The position numbers and the translations under genes are program-made. A stretch of 64,000 bases of DNA from Thermus hydrothermalis (GTDB lineage Bacteria; Deinococcota; Deinococci; Deinococcales; Thermaceae), in assembly GCF_022760925.1 (NCBI RefSeq), contig NZ_JAKTNT010000003.1, positions 106,353 to 170,352 of the forward strand, in the 5' to 3' direction. The stretch's first letter is position 1, and every line of letters begins with the position of its first letter. Under the pieces are notes generated by a model. The model did no database searches. It was not told the DNA's origin and saw only the letters and a list, made by a program, of their open reading frames with translations. Positions 1-8,076 of this stretch are shown piece after piece.

Positions 1-461
1 CCCCGCACCTCCTTGAGGGCTTCCCGCAGGGCCTGGAAAAGGTCCCCTTGGTACTTTTCCTCCACCAGGTGGGCGAGGACTTCGCTATCTGTCTCCGAGC
101 TGAAGCGGTGCCCCCGGGCGAGGAGGGCTTCCTTGAGCTCTAAATAGTTCTCCACGATGCCGTTATGGATGACGGCGATCTTGCCGTCTTCCGTGGTGTG
201 GGGGTGGGCGTTGGGGTCGGTGGGGGCCCCGTGGGTGGCCCAGCGGGTGTGCCCCACCCCCAGGGTGCCCTCCAGGCGCTCCTCCTTGAGGAGGGCCTCG
301 AGGGCAGAAAGCTTCCCCGAGCGCTTCGCTACCCTAAGCCCCTCTTCCGTCCTCACCGCCACCCCGGCGGAATCGTACCCCCGGTACTCCAGGCGCCTTA
401 GACCGTCCACCAGCACGTCCGTGGCGTTGCGAAAGCCCACATAGCCCACAATGCCGCACAT
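1..461 (-). CDS. glmS: Glutamine--fructose-6-phosphate aminotransferase, N-terminal part (cut by window start)
   Basis: This is the first 153 codons of the enzyme that makes glucosamine-6-phosphate from fructose-6-phosphate and glutamine, the entry to amino-sugar and peptidoglycan synthesis. The start is Met-Cys-Gly-Ile-Val, so Cys2 becomes the N-terminal nucleophile of the class II glutaminase domain once Met is removed. Family motifs seen are [21 protein letters not shown] and [13 protein letters not shown] ribosome-binding sequence lies just upstream of the ATG (459-461 on the plus strand). The isomerase domains lie outside the window. The leader runs about 270 nt from a TATACT box and appears to hold a self-cleaving ribozyme, which would make expression respond to glucosamine-6-phosphate. 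The identity is secure. Confidence 0.96.
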   Translation of the reverse strand, partial: MCGIVGYVGFRNATDVLVDGLRRLEYRGYDSAGVAVRTEEGLRVAKRSGKLSALEALLKEERLEGTLGVGHTRWATHGAPTDPNAHPHTTEDGKIAVIHNGIVENYLELKEALLARGHRFSSETDSEVLAHLVEEKYQGDLFQALREALKEVR

Positions 462-476
462 GTTTACTCCTTCTGC

Positions 477-495
477 GAGGGCAGCGTGCCCTCGT
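477..495 (-). promoter_or_regulatory. Hairpin just upstream of the glmS ribosome-binding site
   Basis: CGAGGGCA and TGCCCTCG form a perfect 8-bp stem around a GCG loop, ending about 15 nt before the glmS start codon. It could modulate ribosome access or stabilise the 5' end left after ribozyme cleavage. Function is inferred from position only. Confidence 0.5.
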
Positions 496-584
496 TTCCT
501 AGCTTCGCCCTGCCCCCCGGTTGTCCCCCCCTCGCGGGGCTGGCTTTCCCGGAAGGCTTTGCTCAGGCGGGCGGGGCGGGCACA

Positions 585-690
585 CCCCGGGCGGCATCCG
601 CGGATTTCTCGATCTTTCCCGGCCTCGCCGGTAATCCCCTCATGGGGTCCGCCACCTCGTGAGGTCCTTTGGGACCCCCTGCGCTTCCCG
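585..690 (-). ncRNA. Candidate glmS ribozyme (divergent) in the glmS leader
   Basis: Read on the minus strand, the leader contains an ordered set of elements matching the glmS ribozyme core. A-GCGC spans 685-681, with predicted cleavage before G684. A P2.1-like hairpin GGTCC/GGACC follows (676-672 with 667-663). Then come ACGAGG (660-655), a P3 strand GGCGG (653-649), ATTA (635-632), ATCGA (613-609), TCCGCGGATG (604-595), and the P3 partner CCGCC (594-590) followed by CGG. Characterised ribozymes read GCGCC, GACGAGG, TTATCGA and TCGGCGGATG in the same order. Two small hairpins appear inserted relative to them: CCCC/GGGG at 647-636 and CCGGC/GCCGG at 631-619. The position directly upstream of glmS supports the call. 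The assignment was made by eye, and A replaces C in GCGCC. Confidence 0.6.
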
Positions 691-736
691 CCTTCCCAAG
701 ACCCGTTTCACGCCAGCCTTCCACCTCCTCGCCGGG

Positions 737-742
737 AGTATA
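737..742 (-). promoter_or_regulatory. -10 element of the glmS promoter
   Basis: On the minus strand TATACT is preceded by TGC, giving an extended -10 (TGnTATACT). No convincing -35 is visible. Transcription would start near 730 and give a leader of about 270 nt containing the ribozyme-like fold. Confidence 0.6.
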
Positions 743-765
743 GCAAAAGCTTAAGGTGCGGGGGC

Positions 766-795
766 TTGACAGGGGTTGTGTGAGGCTTTTATGAT
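766..795 (+). promoter_or_regulatory. slpA promoter
   Basis: TTGACA (766-771) and TATGAT (790-795) are separated by 18 bp. This is the best sigma-A promoter in the window, as expected for one of the most abundant Thermus proteins. It lies back to back with the glmS promoter; transcription would start near 802, giving a leader of about 129 nt. Confidence 0.85.
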
Positions 796-802
796 ACCTG
801 CG

Positions 803-904
803 GATGCAGGGAAAAAGAGGCCTTTGTGCCGGGTAAGCCCTGCATCTTGGGGAAAGGCGGTTCGGAGAGGAAACGCGGCAACTCGCCCGTCCCGTCTTCC
901 CCAA
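803..904 (+). promoter_or_regulatory. Structured 5' leader of slpA
   Basis: Two perfect stems lie almost end to end. GATGCAGGG (803-811) pairs with CCCTGCATC (838-846), and TTGGGGAA (847-854) pairs with TTCCCCAA (897-904). They cover nearly the whole untranslated region before the ATG at 931. Long leaders on slpA have been linked to post-transcriptional control in T. thermophilus; here the stems themselves are directly visible, the role is inferred. Confidence 0.65.
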
Positions 905-930
905 AATCCCTGAAGGGGGTGTACGGGAAT

Positions 931-3915
931 ATGAAGAAGAGGCTAGTGGTACTTCTGGCAGGGCTCTTGACCGTGCTCTCCATGGGCTTCGGTCTGGCCC
1001 AGTTCTCCGATGTGCCCGCTGGGCACTGGGCCAAGGAGGCCGTGGAGAGCCTGGCGGCCAAGGGCATCATCGTGGGCTTCCCCGACGGTACCTACCGGGG
1101 GAACGAGACCCTGACCCGCTACCAGGCGGCTCTCCTCATCTACCGCCTCCTGCAGCAGATTGAGGAGGAGCTGAAGGCCAAGGGCGAATCCCCCACCATG
1201 GAGGCCATGTCCTCCGAGGACCTGGAGGCCCTGAAGAACGCCGTGCAGGAGCTCGCTGCTGAGCTCGCCGCCTTGGGTGTGCGGGTTTCCGCCCTGGAGG
1301 ATAGCGCCGCCACCAAGGAGGACATCGCCCGCCTCGAGGCCCTGATTGAGGAGCTGAAGGCCCAGCCGGCCCCCGAGCCCGGCATGGACGCCGCCGCCCT
1401 CCAGGACCTCGCCGACCGGGTGGAGGCTGCCTCCATCGCCGCCGACACCGCCTTGGCCCAGGCCCAGCAGCTTGCCGAGCAGCTGGACGCCTTGGCCCAG
1501 GACGTGGAGGGCGTGAAGGGCGACCTCTCCGCCCTCGGCACCCAGGTGGAGGCCAACGCCCAGGCCATCCAGGCCCTGAACGAGCTCGCCGTCCTCCTCA
1601 ACCAGGACGTGCTGGCCCTGCAGGACCGGGTGACCGCCCTGGAAAAGTTGGTCTCCGGCGGCGCTGAGCTTCCCGACCTGGAGCAGTTCGCCTCCAAGGA
1701 GGACGTGGCCGCCGTCCAGGAGTTCGCCGCCGCCCTCCGCTCTGACCTGGTGGGGCTTTCCGAGAAGGTGGGGGCCCTCACCGAGCGGGTTTCCGGCCTC
1801 GAGGGGCAACTCAAAGAACTCTCCAAGGTGCAGTACTCCATCTCCGGCAGCCTCACCGCCACCTACGGTTACACGCAGGCCACGGGGCAGGACTTTGACG
1901 TGGACCGCCTCTTCCCGGGCAACAAGCTGAGCTCGGGTGTGGGAGAGGGTGACAACACCAATGGCCGTCGGCGCCCTGCGGTCCGCAGGGGCGACTTCAA
2001 CAACCAAGACTTCACCGACCTGGGTGGCACCCTCAACTTCTCCGTGAAGGGCCAGGGGGTAGAGGCCACGGTGGAAACGGGCTTCTCCCTCACGCCCTTC
2101 AATGTGAACGTGGATAAGGCCCAGGTGAAGACCAGCGTGGATGGCCAGCCCCTTACCGTTACCCTGCAGGATGGGGACCACACTTTCCGCTTCAACCCCT
2201 ACCTCTTTAGCAACGAGCGGGATGACGGCACGGCGGTACCTCGCTACGGGCTCACGGCTGTCTTGGAGGCTAACAAGCTTCCCTTGAACCCCACCTTGAC
2301 CTTGGTGGTGGGTGCGGGGGCTACCTCTGAGCCTCGCTTGGCGCAAGGGAACAATGTAGTGTATGGGGCCTATGGTCCCGTTTTGGACGGCAACTACTTC
2401 GGTGCCCGGGTTCAGCTGGATGCCTTTGGGCTGAAGCCCGCCTTCTCCGTGGCCGGGCAGTGGAACGGTGGCAACAACCGCACCGCTTTCGGTGTGGACG
2501 TGAGCGGGAAGCTTTTGGACCTGGTGAGCCTCGAGGGTGCCTTCGTCCGTTCCTACCAGGCCGTGATACCCTTTGACGTGAACACGGCTACCTACGACGA
2601 CGCTGCTTACATCAAGGGTGGCCTAGAGGCGAGCCTGGGGGGCATCGGGCTTAACCTCTCCGCCAACTACCGGAAGATTGACCCCGGCTTTGAAAACGGT
2701 GTGGCGGGCATGTCCGCCGACCACGCCTACTACTACTTTGGCGTGAACCCCGGTTCTGATGGGAAGGGTGGGGCTCCCTTTGACGCCAACAACCGGGGCT
2801 TTGGGGTGGAAGGGTCGGTGAAGCTCCCCTTCCTGGGTGGGCTGGAGGTCCGGGGCTTTTTTGACCGCTCCGAAGCGGTGGACGGTACGGTGTCCCAACT
2901 TGCTTATCTGCAGCGGGCTTTGGCGGCCCAGGCCTGGAGCGTGGGGACTACCCTAAACCTCTTCTCGGGCCTCCGCTTGGAGGGTTGGTTCAGCGATGTG
3001 CAGGTGGGGCCGAATCTCAGCAGCCTCAACCGCTACCCTGGCGTGTTGGGAGACCAGGCGGGGCTCTTTGAGGGCACCTACAACTTCTACCTCTACGGTA
3101 GCCGCGACGAGCGCTGGTCCAGTGGCTTTGGCGTCCAGCTGGTCCACGATGGCAAGGCGAAGGATGCCCTGCTTTCGGGTCTGGACGTGACCGCCGGCTT
3201 CCGCCGCTACTACCACCCGGCGACCAACGCTTACGATATGCAGGACATCCTGGTGGCGGGGCAGTACAGCCTCAAGCTTGGTCCCATCAGCGCCACGCCC
3301 TTCGCCCGTTATCGCATCTTTGCTCAGCAGGGCACCAATAGCACCTACCAGAACTACTCGGATAACCAGTCACTTCCCCCCGGTACCCCTGCTACGGTTA
3401 GTGTCTACGATTACACCACCTACAAGATCGGGGCTACGGTAAGCACCGATCCCTTGGCAATTCCCTTGAAGCCCTCCTTGGCCGGAGCCGCGGCGTACAG
3501 GGTGGTGGACATTACGGAGCCCGCTGGCGTCAATGATGCCAAGGAGACCTTCTGGCGCCTCCAGCTGAGCCTGAACGAATTCCTCTTCCAGGGGAGCAGG
3601 TTCAGCGTGGGTTACGCCTGGTACCGGGGTGAGAATGTGGTAACTCCGGATGTGCCCTCCACGGTTCCGGCTCGGGGGTACACCAGCAACCTCACCGCCT
3701 TTGATGACCGGGTCTTCGCCTACCCGGGCCAGGTGCAGTACCCCTGGAACCTGACGGCTTTGGGCACTGCCACGGGTGTGGTCCGGGGCTGGTACGCGGA
3801 GTGGACCTTCTCCGGCCTGGAGGTGGCCGCGGGCATCTTTGACCTGCTGGACGCTAGCGACACCGTCCAGTCCACCGGGGCGGGCTTCAAGGTAAGCTAC
3901 ACCGTGAAGTTCTAA
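931..3915 (+). CDS. slpA: S-layer / outer-membrane protein SlpA (P100 type)
   Basis: Main surface protein of Thermus, 994 residues. Residues 1-23 are a signal peptide ending after GLA. An SLH domain follows at about 25-70 (FSDVPAGHWAKEAV, GFPDGTY), expected to bind pyruvylated cell-wall polymer. An Ala/Glu/Leu-rich coiled coil spans roughly 85-300, and the remainder is a long aromatic-rich beta segment ending in Phe, as in outer-membrane barrels. The ATG at 931 is chosen because it begins the signal peptide; an upstream in-frame start would fall inside the leader stems. It is transcribed alone, from a strong promoter, through a structured leader to a terminator at 3933. It probably tethers the outer envelope to the cell wall. 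The function of the barrel part is inferred. Confidence 0.92.
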   Translation: MKKRLVVLLAGLLTVLSMGFGLAQFSDVPAGHWAKEAVESLAAKGIIVGFPDGTYRGNETLTRYQAALLIYRLLQQIEEELKAKGESPTMEAMSSEDLEALKNAVQELAAELAALGVRVSALEDSAATKEDIARLEALIEELKAQPAPEPGMDAAALQDLADRVEAASIAADTALAQAQQLAEQLDALAQDVEGVKGDLSALGTQVEANAQAIQALNELAVLLNQDVLALQDRVTALEKLVSGGAELPDLEQFASKEDVAAVQEFAAALRSDLVGLSEKVGALTERVSGLEGQLKELSKVQYSISGSLTATYGYTQATGQDFDVDRLFPGNKLSSGVGEGDNTNGRRRPAVRRGDFNNQDFTDLGGTLNFSVKGQGVEATVETGFSLTPFNVNVDKAQVKTSVDGQPLTVTLQDGDHTFRFNPYLFSNERDDGTAVPRYGLTAVLEANKLPLNPTLTLVVGAGATSEPRLAQGNNVVYGAYGPVLDGNYFGARVQLDAFGLKPAFSVAGQWNGGNNRTAFGVDVSGKLLDLVSLEGAFVRSYQAVIPFDVNTATYDDAAYIKGGLEASLGGIGLNLSANYRKIDPGFENGVAGMSADHAYYYFGVNPGSDGKGGAPFDANNRGFGVEGSVKLPFLGGLEVRGFFDRSEAVDGTVSQLAYLQRALAAQAWSVGTTLNLFSGLRLEGWFSDVQVGPNLSSLNRYPGVLGDQAGLFEGTYNFYLYGSRDERWSSGFGVQLVHDGKAKDALLSGLDVTAGFRRYYHPATNAYDMQDILVAGQYSLKLGPISATPFARYRIFAQQGTNSTYQNYSDNQSLPPGTPATVSVYDYTTYKIGATVSTDPLAIPLKPSLAGAAAYRVVDITEPAGVNDAKETFWRLQLSLNEFLFQGSRFSVGYAWYRGENVVTPDVPSTVPARGYTSNLTAFDDRVFAYPGQVQYPWNLTALGTATGVVRGWYAEWTFSGLEVAAGIFDLLDASDTVQSTGAGFKVSYTVKF

Positions 3916-3930
3916 GGGCTCCTTGGGCCC

Positions 3931-3958
3931 TTCCCCCCGCCCCTGGGCGGGGGGTTTT
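3931..3958 (+). terminator. Terminator after slpA
   Basis: CCCCCCGCCC (3933-3942) pairs with GGGCGGGGGG (3945-3954), followed by TTTT. It separates slpA from uvrB. Confidence 0.85.
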
Positions 3959-3979
3959 CCTTTGCCCTAAACTAAGGGG

Positions 3980-5977
3980 ATGACCTTCCGCTACCGGGGT
4001 CCTGAACCCAAGGGGGACCAGCCCAAGGCCATCGGGGAGCTGGTGGCGGCTTTAAGGGATGGAGAGCGCTACCTGACCCTCCTCGGGGCCACGGGCACGG
4101 GGAAGACGGTGACCATGGCCAAGGTCATAGAGGCCCTGGGCCGCCCCGCCTTGGTCCTCGCCCCCAACAAGATCCTGGCGGCGCAGCTCGCCGCGGAGTT
4201 CCGGGAGCTTTTCCCGGAGAACGCCGTGGAGTACTTCATCAGCTACTACGACTACTACCAGCCCGAGGCCTACGTGCCGGGCCGGGACCTCTACATAGAG
4301 AAGGACGCTAGCATCAACCCCGAGATTGAGCGCCTAAGGCACTCCACCACCCGAAGCCTCCTCACCCGGCGGGACGTGATCGTGGTGGCCTCGGTTTCCG
4401 CCATCTACGGCCTGGGGGACCCTCGGGAGTACCGGGCGCGGAACCTAGTGGTGGAGCGGGGCATGGCCTACCCCAGGGAGGCCCTTTTGGAGCGCCTCTT
4501 GGAGCTGGGCTACGAGCGGAACGAGATTGACCTGGCCCCGGGCCGCTTCCGGGCCAAGGGGGAGGTCTTGGAGATCTTCCCCGCGTACGACACCGAGCCC
4601 ATCCGGCTGGAGCTTTTTGGGGACGAGGTGGAGCGCATCAGCCAGGTCCACCCCATCACGGGGGAGCGGCTTCGGGAGCTTCCCGGCTTCGTGCTCTTCC
4701 CCGCCACCCACTACCTCTCCCCGGAGGGTCTGGAGGAGATCCTGGCCGAGATCCGCAAGGAGCTGGAGGAAAGGGTCCGCTACTTTGAGGAGCGGGGGGA
4801 GGTCCTCTACGCCCAGCGCCTCAAGGAGCGCACCCTTTACGACCTGGAGATGCTCAGGGTCATGGGGACCTGCCCAGGGGTGGAGAACTACGCCCGCTAC
4901 TTCACGGGCAAGGCCCCGGGGGAGCCCCCTTACACCCTTCTGGACTACTTCCCCGAGGACTTCCTGGTCTTCCTGGACGAGTCCCACGTGACCGTGCCCC
5001 AGCTCCAGGGGATGTACCGGGGGGATTACGCCCGCAAGAAGACCCTGGTGGACTACGGCTTCCGCCTGCCCAGCGCCCTGGACAACCGCCCCTTGCGCTT
5101 TGAGGAGTTCTTGGAGCGGGTTTCCCAGGTGGTCTTCGTCTCCGCCACCCCCGGGCCCTTTGAGCTCGCCCACTCGGGCCGCATCGTGGAGCAGATCATC
5201 CGCCCCACGGGGCTTCTGGACCCCTTGGTGGTGGTGAAGCCCACGGAGAACCAGATCCTGGACCTCATGGAGGGGATCCGGGAAAGGGCGCAAAGGGGGG
5301 AGCGCACCCTGGTCACGGTGCTCACCGTGCGCATGGCGGAGGAGCTCACGAGCTTTTTGGTGGAGCACGGCATCCGCGCCCGCTACCTCCACCACGAGCT
5401 GGACGCCTTTGAGCGCCAGGCCCTCATCCGGGACCTCCGGCTAGGCCACTACGACTGCCTGGTGGGCATCAACCTGTTGCGGGAGGGCCTGGACATCCCC
5501 GAGGTTTCCCTGGTGGCCATCCTGGACGCCGACAAGACGGGCTTTTTGCGGAGCGAACGGAGCCTCATCCAGACCATTGGCCGGGCGGCGCGGAACGCCC
5601 GGGGGGAGGTGTGGCTCTACGCCGACCAGGTGTCCGAGGCCATGGAAAGGGCCATCGCCGAGACCAACCGCAGGCGGGCCATCCAGGAGGCCTACAACCG
5701 GGAGCACGGCATCGTGCCCGAAACGGTGAGGAAGGAGGTGCGGGCGGTGATCCGCCCCGAGGGGTACGAGGAGGCCGCCTTGGAGCCCCTTTGGGCGGAG
5801 GAGGACCTGAAGGAGCGCATCGCCGAGCTGGAGCTCGCCATGTGGCAGGCGGCGGAGGCCTTGGACTTTGAGCGGGCGGCGAGGCTTCGGGACGAGCTTC
5901 GGGCCCTCGAGGCCCGCCTCCAAGGGATCAAGGCCCCCGAGCCCGTGCCGGGGAAGAGGAGGCGGAGGAAGCGCTAA
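3980..5977 (+). CDS. uvrB: UvrABC excinuclease subunit B
   Basis: Damage-verification helicase of nucleotide excision repair, 665 residues, the normal length. The Walker A motif GATGTGKT is at residues 36-43. The UvrB hallmark [17 protein letters not shown], which includes the aromatic beta-hairpin that probes the DNA, lies near residues 90-106. A DESH helicase box and the C-terminal helicase motifs follow ([29 protein letters not shown]). The extreme C terminus carries a UVR coiled-coil motif for UvrC binding ([17 protein letters not shown]). It starts 22 nt after the slpA terminator and is followed by the tRNA-Asn promoter. Neither uvrA nor uvrC is nearby. Confidence 0.98.
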   Translation: MTFRYRGPEPKGDQPKAIGELVAALRDGERYLTLLGATGTGKTVTMAKVIEALGRPALVLAPNKILAAQLAAEFRELFPENAVEYFISYYDYYQPEAYVPGRDLYIEKDASINPEIERLRHSTTRSLLTRRDVIVVASVSAIYGLGDPREYRARNLVVERGMAYPREALLERLLELGYERNEIDLAPGRFRAKGEVLEIFPAYDTEPIRLELFGDEVERISQVHPITGERLRELPGFVLFPATHYLSPEGLEEILAEIRKELEERVRYFEERGEVLYAQRLKERTLYDLEMLRVMGTCPGVENYARYFTGKAPGEPPYTLLDYFPEDFLVFLDESHVTVPQLQGMYRGDYARKKTLVDYGFRLPSALDNRPLRFEEFLERVSQVVFVSATPGPFELAHSGRIVEQIIRPTGLLDPLVVVKPTENQILDLMEGIRERAQRGERTLVTVLTVRMAEELTSFLVEHGIRARYLHHELDAFERQALIRDLRLGHYDCLVGINLLREGLDIPEVSLVAILDADKTGFLRSERSLIQTIGRAARNARGEVWLYADQVSEAMERAIAETNRRRAIQEAYNREHGIVPETVRKEVRAVIRPEGYEEAALEPLWAEEDLKERIAELELAMWQAAEALDFERAARLRDELRALEARLQGIKAPEPVPGKRRRRKR

Positions 5978-5980
5978 ATC

Positions 5981-6009
5981 TTGACGCCTTCCCCGCCTCT
6001 TGGTATAGT
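5981..6009 (+). promoter_or_regulatory. Promoter of tRNA-Asn
   Basis: TTGACG (5981-5986) and TATAGT (6004-6009) are 17 bp apart; the tRNA 5' end is 16 nt downstream. Confidence 0.85.
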
Positions 6010-6024
6010 GCATCCTGCGGTCGG

Positions 6025-6100
6025 TCCGCGGTAGCTCAGCTGGTAGAGCGGCCGGCTGTTAACCGGTTGGTCGCAGGTTCGAGTCCTGCCCGCGGAGCCA
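6025..6100 (+). tRNA. tRNA-Asn (GTT)
   Basis: A 76-nt cloverleaf with encoded CCA. The acceptor arms TCCGCGG (6025-6031) and CCGCGGA (6090-6096) pair perfectly. The anticodon loop reads CTGTTAA, giving anticodon GTT. The T arm contains GGTTCGAGTCC. It has its own promoter and a terminator starting at 6104. Confidence 0.97.
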
Positions 6101-6103
6101 AAA

Positions 6104-6131
6104 GGGGGCCTGAGGGCCCCCTGGGTCTTTT
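6104..6131 (+). terminator. Terminator after tRNA-Asn
   Basis: GGGGGCC (6104-6110) pairs with GGCCCCC (6115-6121), with a T-rich tail (GGGTCTTTTATTT) following. Confidence 0.8.
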
Positions 6132-6150
6132 ATTTGGGGGGAAGAGGGGG

Positions 6151-6184
6151 TATAATCTTTCCCCGTGCGGCCTGCCGGGCCCGG
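6151..6184 (+). promoter_or_regulatory. rpsF operon promoter and short GC-rich leader
   Basis: TATAAT at 6151-6156 is a perfect -10; no good -35 is visible because the tRNA terminator tail occupies that place. The leader of about 35 nt contains the palindrome CCGGGCCCGG (6175-6184) directly before the GAGAGGAGGTGA ribosome-binding site. rpsF leaders in many bacteria bind S6:S18 for feedback control. Whether this short leader does so is unknown. Confidence 0.6.
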
Positions 6185-6197
6185 AGAGGAGGTGAAG

Positions 6198-6503
6198 ATG
6201 CGCAGGTACGAGGTGAACATCATTCTTAACCCCAACCTGGAGCAAAGCCAGCTCGCCCTGGAGAAGGAGATCATCGCCAAGGCCCTCGAGGCCTTTGGGG
6301 CGCAGGTTTTGAAGGTGGAAGAGTGGGGGGTGCGGCGCCTAGCCTACCCCATCGCCAAGGACCCCCAAGGGTACTTCCTCTTCTTCCAGGTGGAGATGCC
6401 CGAGGACCGGGTGAACGACCTGGCCCGGGAGCTCCGGATCCGCGACAACGTGCGCCGGGTCATGGTGGTTAAGGCCCAGGAGCCCCTCCTCAGCAAGGCG
6501 TAA
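6198..6503 (+). CDS. rpsF: 30S ribosomal protein S6
   Basis: Ribosomal protein of the 30S platform that pairs with S18, 101 residues, the length of the structurally known Thermus S6. It begins MRRYEVNIILNPNL and contains the GYFLFFQVEMPED strand of the alpha/beta sandwich. The ATG at 6198 follows a strong AGGAGGTGA site; the in-frame upstream codon at 6165 has no such site. It is the first gene of rpsF-ssb-rpsR-rplI, with S6 and S18 made from one mRNA so that the dimer partners are balanced. Confidence 0.98.
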   Translation: MRRYEVNIILNPNLEQSQLALEKEIIAKALEAFGAQVLKVEEWGVRRLAYPIAKDPQGYFLFFQVEMPEDRVNDLARELRIRDNVRRVMVVKAQEPLLSKA

Positions 6504-6512
6504 ACTTTTGAC

Positions 6513-7313
6513 ATGGCAAGAGGCCTGAACCGCGTATACCTCATCGGCTCCCTCACTTCCCGGCCGGACATGCGCTATACCCCGGGTGGGCTCGCCATCC
6601 TGGAGCTCAACCTGGCCGGGCAGGACACCCTTTGGGACGAGTCCGGCCAGGAACGGGAACTCCCCTGGTACCACCGGGTGCGGCTTCTGGGCCGCCAGGC
6701 GGAGATGTGGGGGGATGTCTTGGAAAGGGGCCAGCTCCTCTTCGTGGAGGGGCGGCTGGAGTACCGCCAGTGGGAGCGGGACGGGGAGAAGCGGAGCGAA
6801 GTGCAGGTGCGGGCCGACTTCATTGACCCCTTGGACGCCCGCGGGCGGGAAACCCAAGAGGACGCCAAGAGCCAGCCAAGGCTCCGCCACGCCCTGAACC
6901 AGGTGGTCCTCATGGGCAACCTCACCCGGGACCCCGAGCTCCGCTACACCCCCCAGGGGACGGCGGTGGCCCGGCTGGGCCTGGCGGTGAACGAGCGCCG
7001 CCGGGGAGGTGGGGCCGAGGAGGAGAAGACCCACTTCATAGAGGTTCAGGCCTGGCGCGACCTGGCCGAGTGGGCCGGGGAGCTGAGGAAGGGCGATGGG
7101 CTTTTGGTGATCGGCCGTTTGGTGAACGACTCCTGGACGAGCTCCAGCGGGGAAAGGCGCTTCCAGACCCGCGTGGAAGCCCTCCGCTTGGAGCGACCCA
7201 CCCGTGGGCCTGCCCAGACCGGCGGAAGCAGGCCCCAACCGGTCCAGACGGGTGGGGTGGACATTGACGAGGGACTCGAGGACTTCCCGCCGGAGGAGGA
7301 TTTGCCGTTTTGA
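6513..7313 (+). CDS. ssb: Single-stranded DNA-binding protein with two OB folds
   Basis: SSB of the Deinococcus-Thermus type, 266 residues instead of the usual 160-180, because two OB folds are joined in one chain. OB1 spans about residues 1-110 ([20 protein letters not shown]). OB2 starts near residue 126 ([19 protein letters not shown]). Each copy repeats the same strand order, so a dimer gives the four OB folds that other bacteria get from a tetramer. The tail is acidic and ends EEDLPF, the usual hook for partner proteins. It sits between rpsF and rpsR, the common bacterial arrangement. Its stop overlaps the rpsR start. Confidence 0.98.
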   Translation: MARGLNRVYLIGSLTSRPDMRYTPGGLAILELNLAGQDTLWDESGQERELPWYHRVRLLGRQAEMWGDVLERGQLLFVEGRLEYRQWERDGEKRSEVQVRADFIDPLDARGRETQEDAKSQPRLRHALNQVVLMGNLTRDPELRYTPQGTAVARLGLAVNERRRGGGAEEEKTHFIEVQAWRDLAEWAGELRKGDGLLVIGRLVNDSWTSSSGERRFQTRVEALRLERPTRGPAQTGGSRPQPVQTGGVDIDEGLEDFPPEEDLPF

Positions 7314-7579
7314 GCACGAAAAACGCTAAACCCACCAAGAAGGAGGCGCAGCGGCGCCCCTCCCGGAAGGCCAAGGTGAAGGCCACCCTGGGAGAGTTTG
7401 ACCTGAAGGACTACCGGAACGTGGAGGTTTTAAAGCGGTTCCTGTCGGAGACGGGGAAGATCCTTCCCCGCCGCCGCACGGGGCTTAGCGCCAAGGAGCA
7501 GCGGATCCTGGCCAAGACCATCAAGCGGGCCAGGATTTTGGGGCTTCTTCCCTTCACGGAGAAGCTGGTGCGCAAGTAG
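7310..7579 (+). CDS. rpsR: 30S ribosomal protein S18
   Basis: S18 partners S6 on the 30S platform; 89 residues, close to the known Thermus protein. It has the Lys/Arg-rich N terminus [16 protein letters not shown] and the conserved core [19 protein letters not shown]. The start codon is TTG (7310-7312), which overlaps the ssb stop TGA as TTGA, so translation is probably coupled to ssb. No zinc-binding cysteines are present, as usual in Thermus S18. Confidence 0.97.
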   Translation: MSTKNAKPTKKEAQRRPSRKAKVKATLGEFDLKDYRNVEVLKRFLSETGKILPRRRTGLSAKEQRILAKTIKRARILGLLPFTEKLVRK

Positions 7580-7588
7580 GGGGTGGAC

Positions 7589-8032
7589 ATGAAGGTCATC
7601 CTGCTAGAACCCCTGGAGAACCTGGGCGATGTGGGCCAGGTGGTGAACGTCAAGCCCGGCTACGCCAGGAACTACTTGTTGCCTAGGGGCCTCGCCGTCT
7701 TGGCCACGGAGAGCAACCTGAAGGCCTTGGAGGCCAAGATCCGCGCCCAGGCCAAGCGCCTGGCGGAGCGCAAGGCGGAGGCGGAGCGGCTTAAGGAGAT
7801 CCTGGAGAACCTCACCCTCACCATCCCGGTGCGGGCGGGGGAGAACAAGATCTATGGCTCCGTCACCGCCAAGGACATCGCCGAGGCCCTGGCCCGCCAG
7901 CACGGCATCACCATTGACCCCAAGCGCCTCGCCCTGGAGCGGCCCATCAAGGAACTCGGGGAGTATGTCCTCACCTACAAGCCCCACCCCGAGGTGCCCA
8001 TCCAGCTCAAGGTGAGCGTGGTGGCCCAGTAG
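7589..8032 (+). CDS. rplI: 50S ribosomal protein L9
   Basis: L9 binds domain V of 23S rRNA; 147 residues. The N-terminal domain reads MKVILLEPLENLGDVGQVV followed by VKPGYARNYLLPRGLA. A long connecting helix rich in Lys, Arg and Glu leads to a C-terminal domain. The ATG at 7589 matches the conserved L9 start; a GTG two codons earlier is possible but less likely. It is the last gene of the ribosomal protein operon, ending just before a hairpin at 8055. Confidence 0.97.
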   Translation: MKVILLEPLENLGDVGQVVNVKPGYARNYLLPRGLAVLATESNLKALEAKIRAQAKRLAERKAEAERLKEILENLTLTIPVRAGENKIYGSVTAKDIAEALARQHGITIDPKRLALERPIKELGEYVLTYKPHPEVPIQLKVSVVAQ

Positions 8033-8054
8033 GGGCTAGGCCCGGCAGGCCGCG

Positions 8055-8076
8055 GGGCGGGGGAAACCCCGCCCTT
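8055..8076. terminator. Hairpin between convergent rplI and the 2-hydroxy-acid oxidase gene
   Basis: GGGCGGGG (8055-8062) pairs with CCCCGCCC (8067-8074) around a GAAA tetraloop. It probably ends transcription from both sides, although there is only a short T tail. Confidence 0.65.

Larger units (their letters stand above)
462..930. other. Divergent control region between glmS and slpA (469 bp, no gene)
   Basis: The stretch holds the ribozyme-like glmS leader (about 462-730, minus strand), the two back-to-back promoters (737-795) and the structured slpA leader (802-930). Open frames that cross it run over promoter and RNA stems and have no recognisable protein signature, so none is called. 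Confidence 0.8.

Noticed and set aside
563..904. 113-codon open frame on the minus strand between glmS and slpA
   Set aside because: It crosses both promoters, the slpA leader stems and the ribozyme-like region, and has no ribosome-binding site or protein pattern.
943..2346. Long antisense open frame inside slpA (467 codons)
   Set aside because: A shadow produced by strong third-position GC bias; His/Gly/Leu-rich composition and no family signature.
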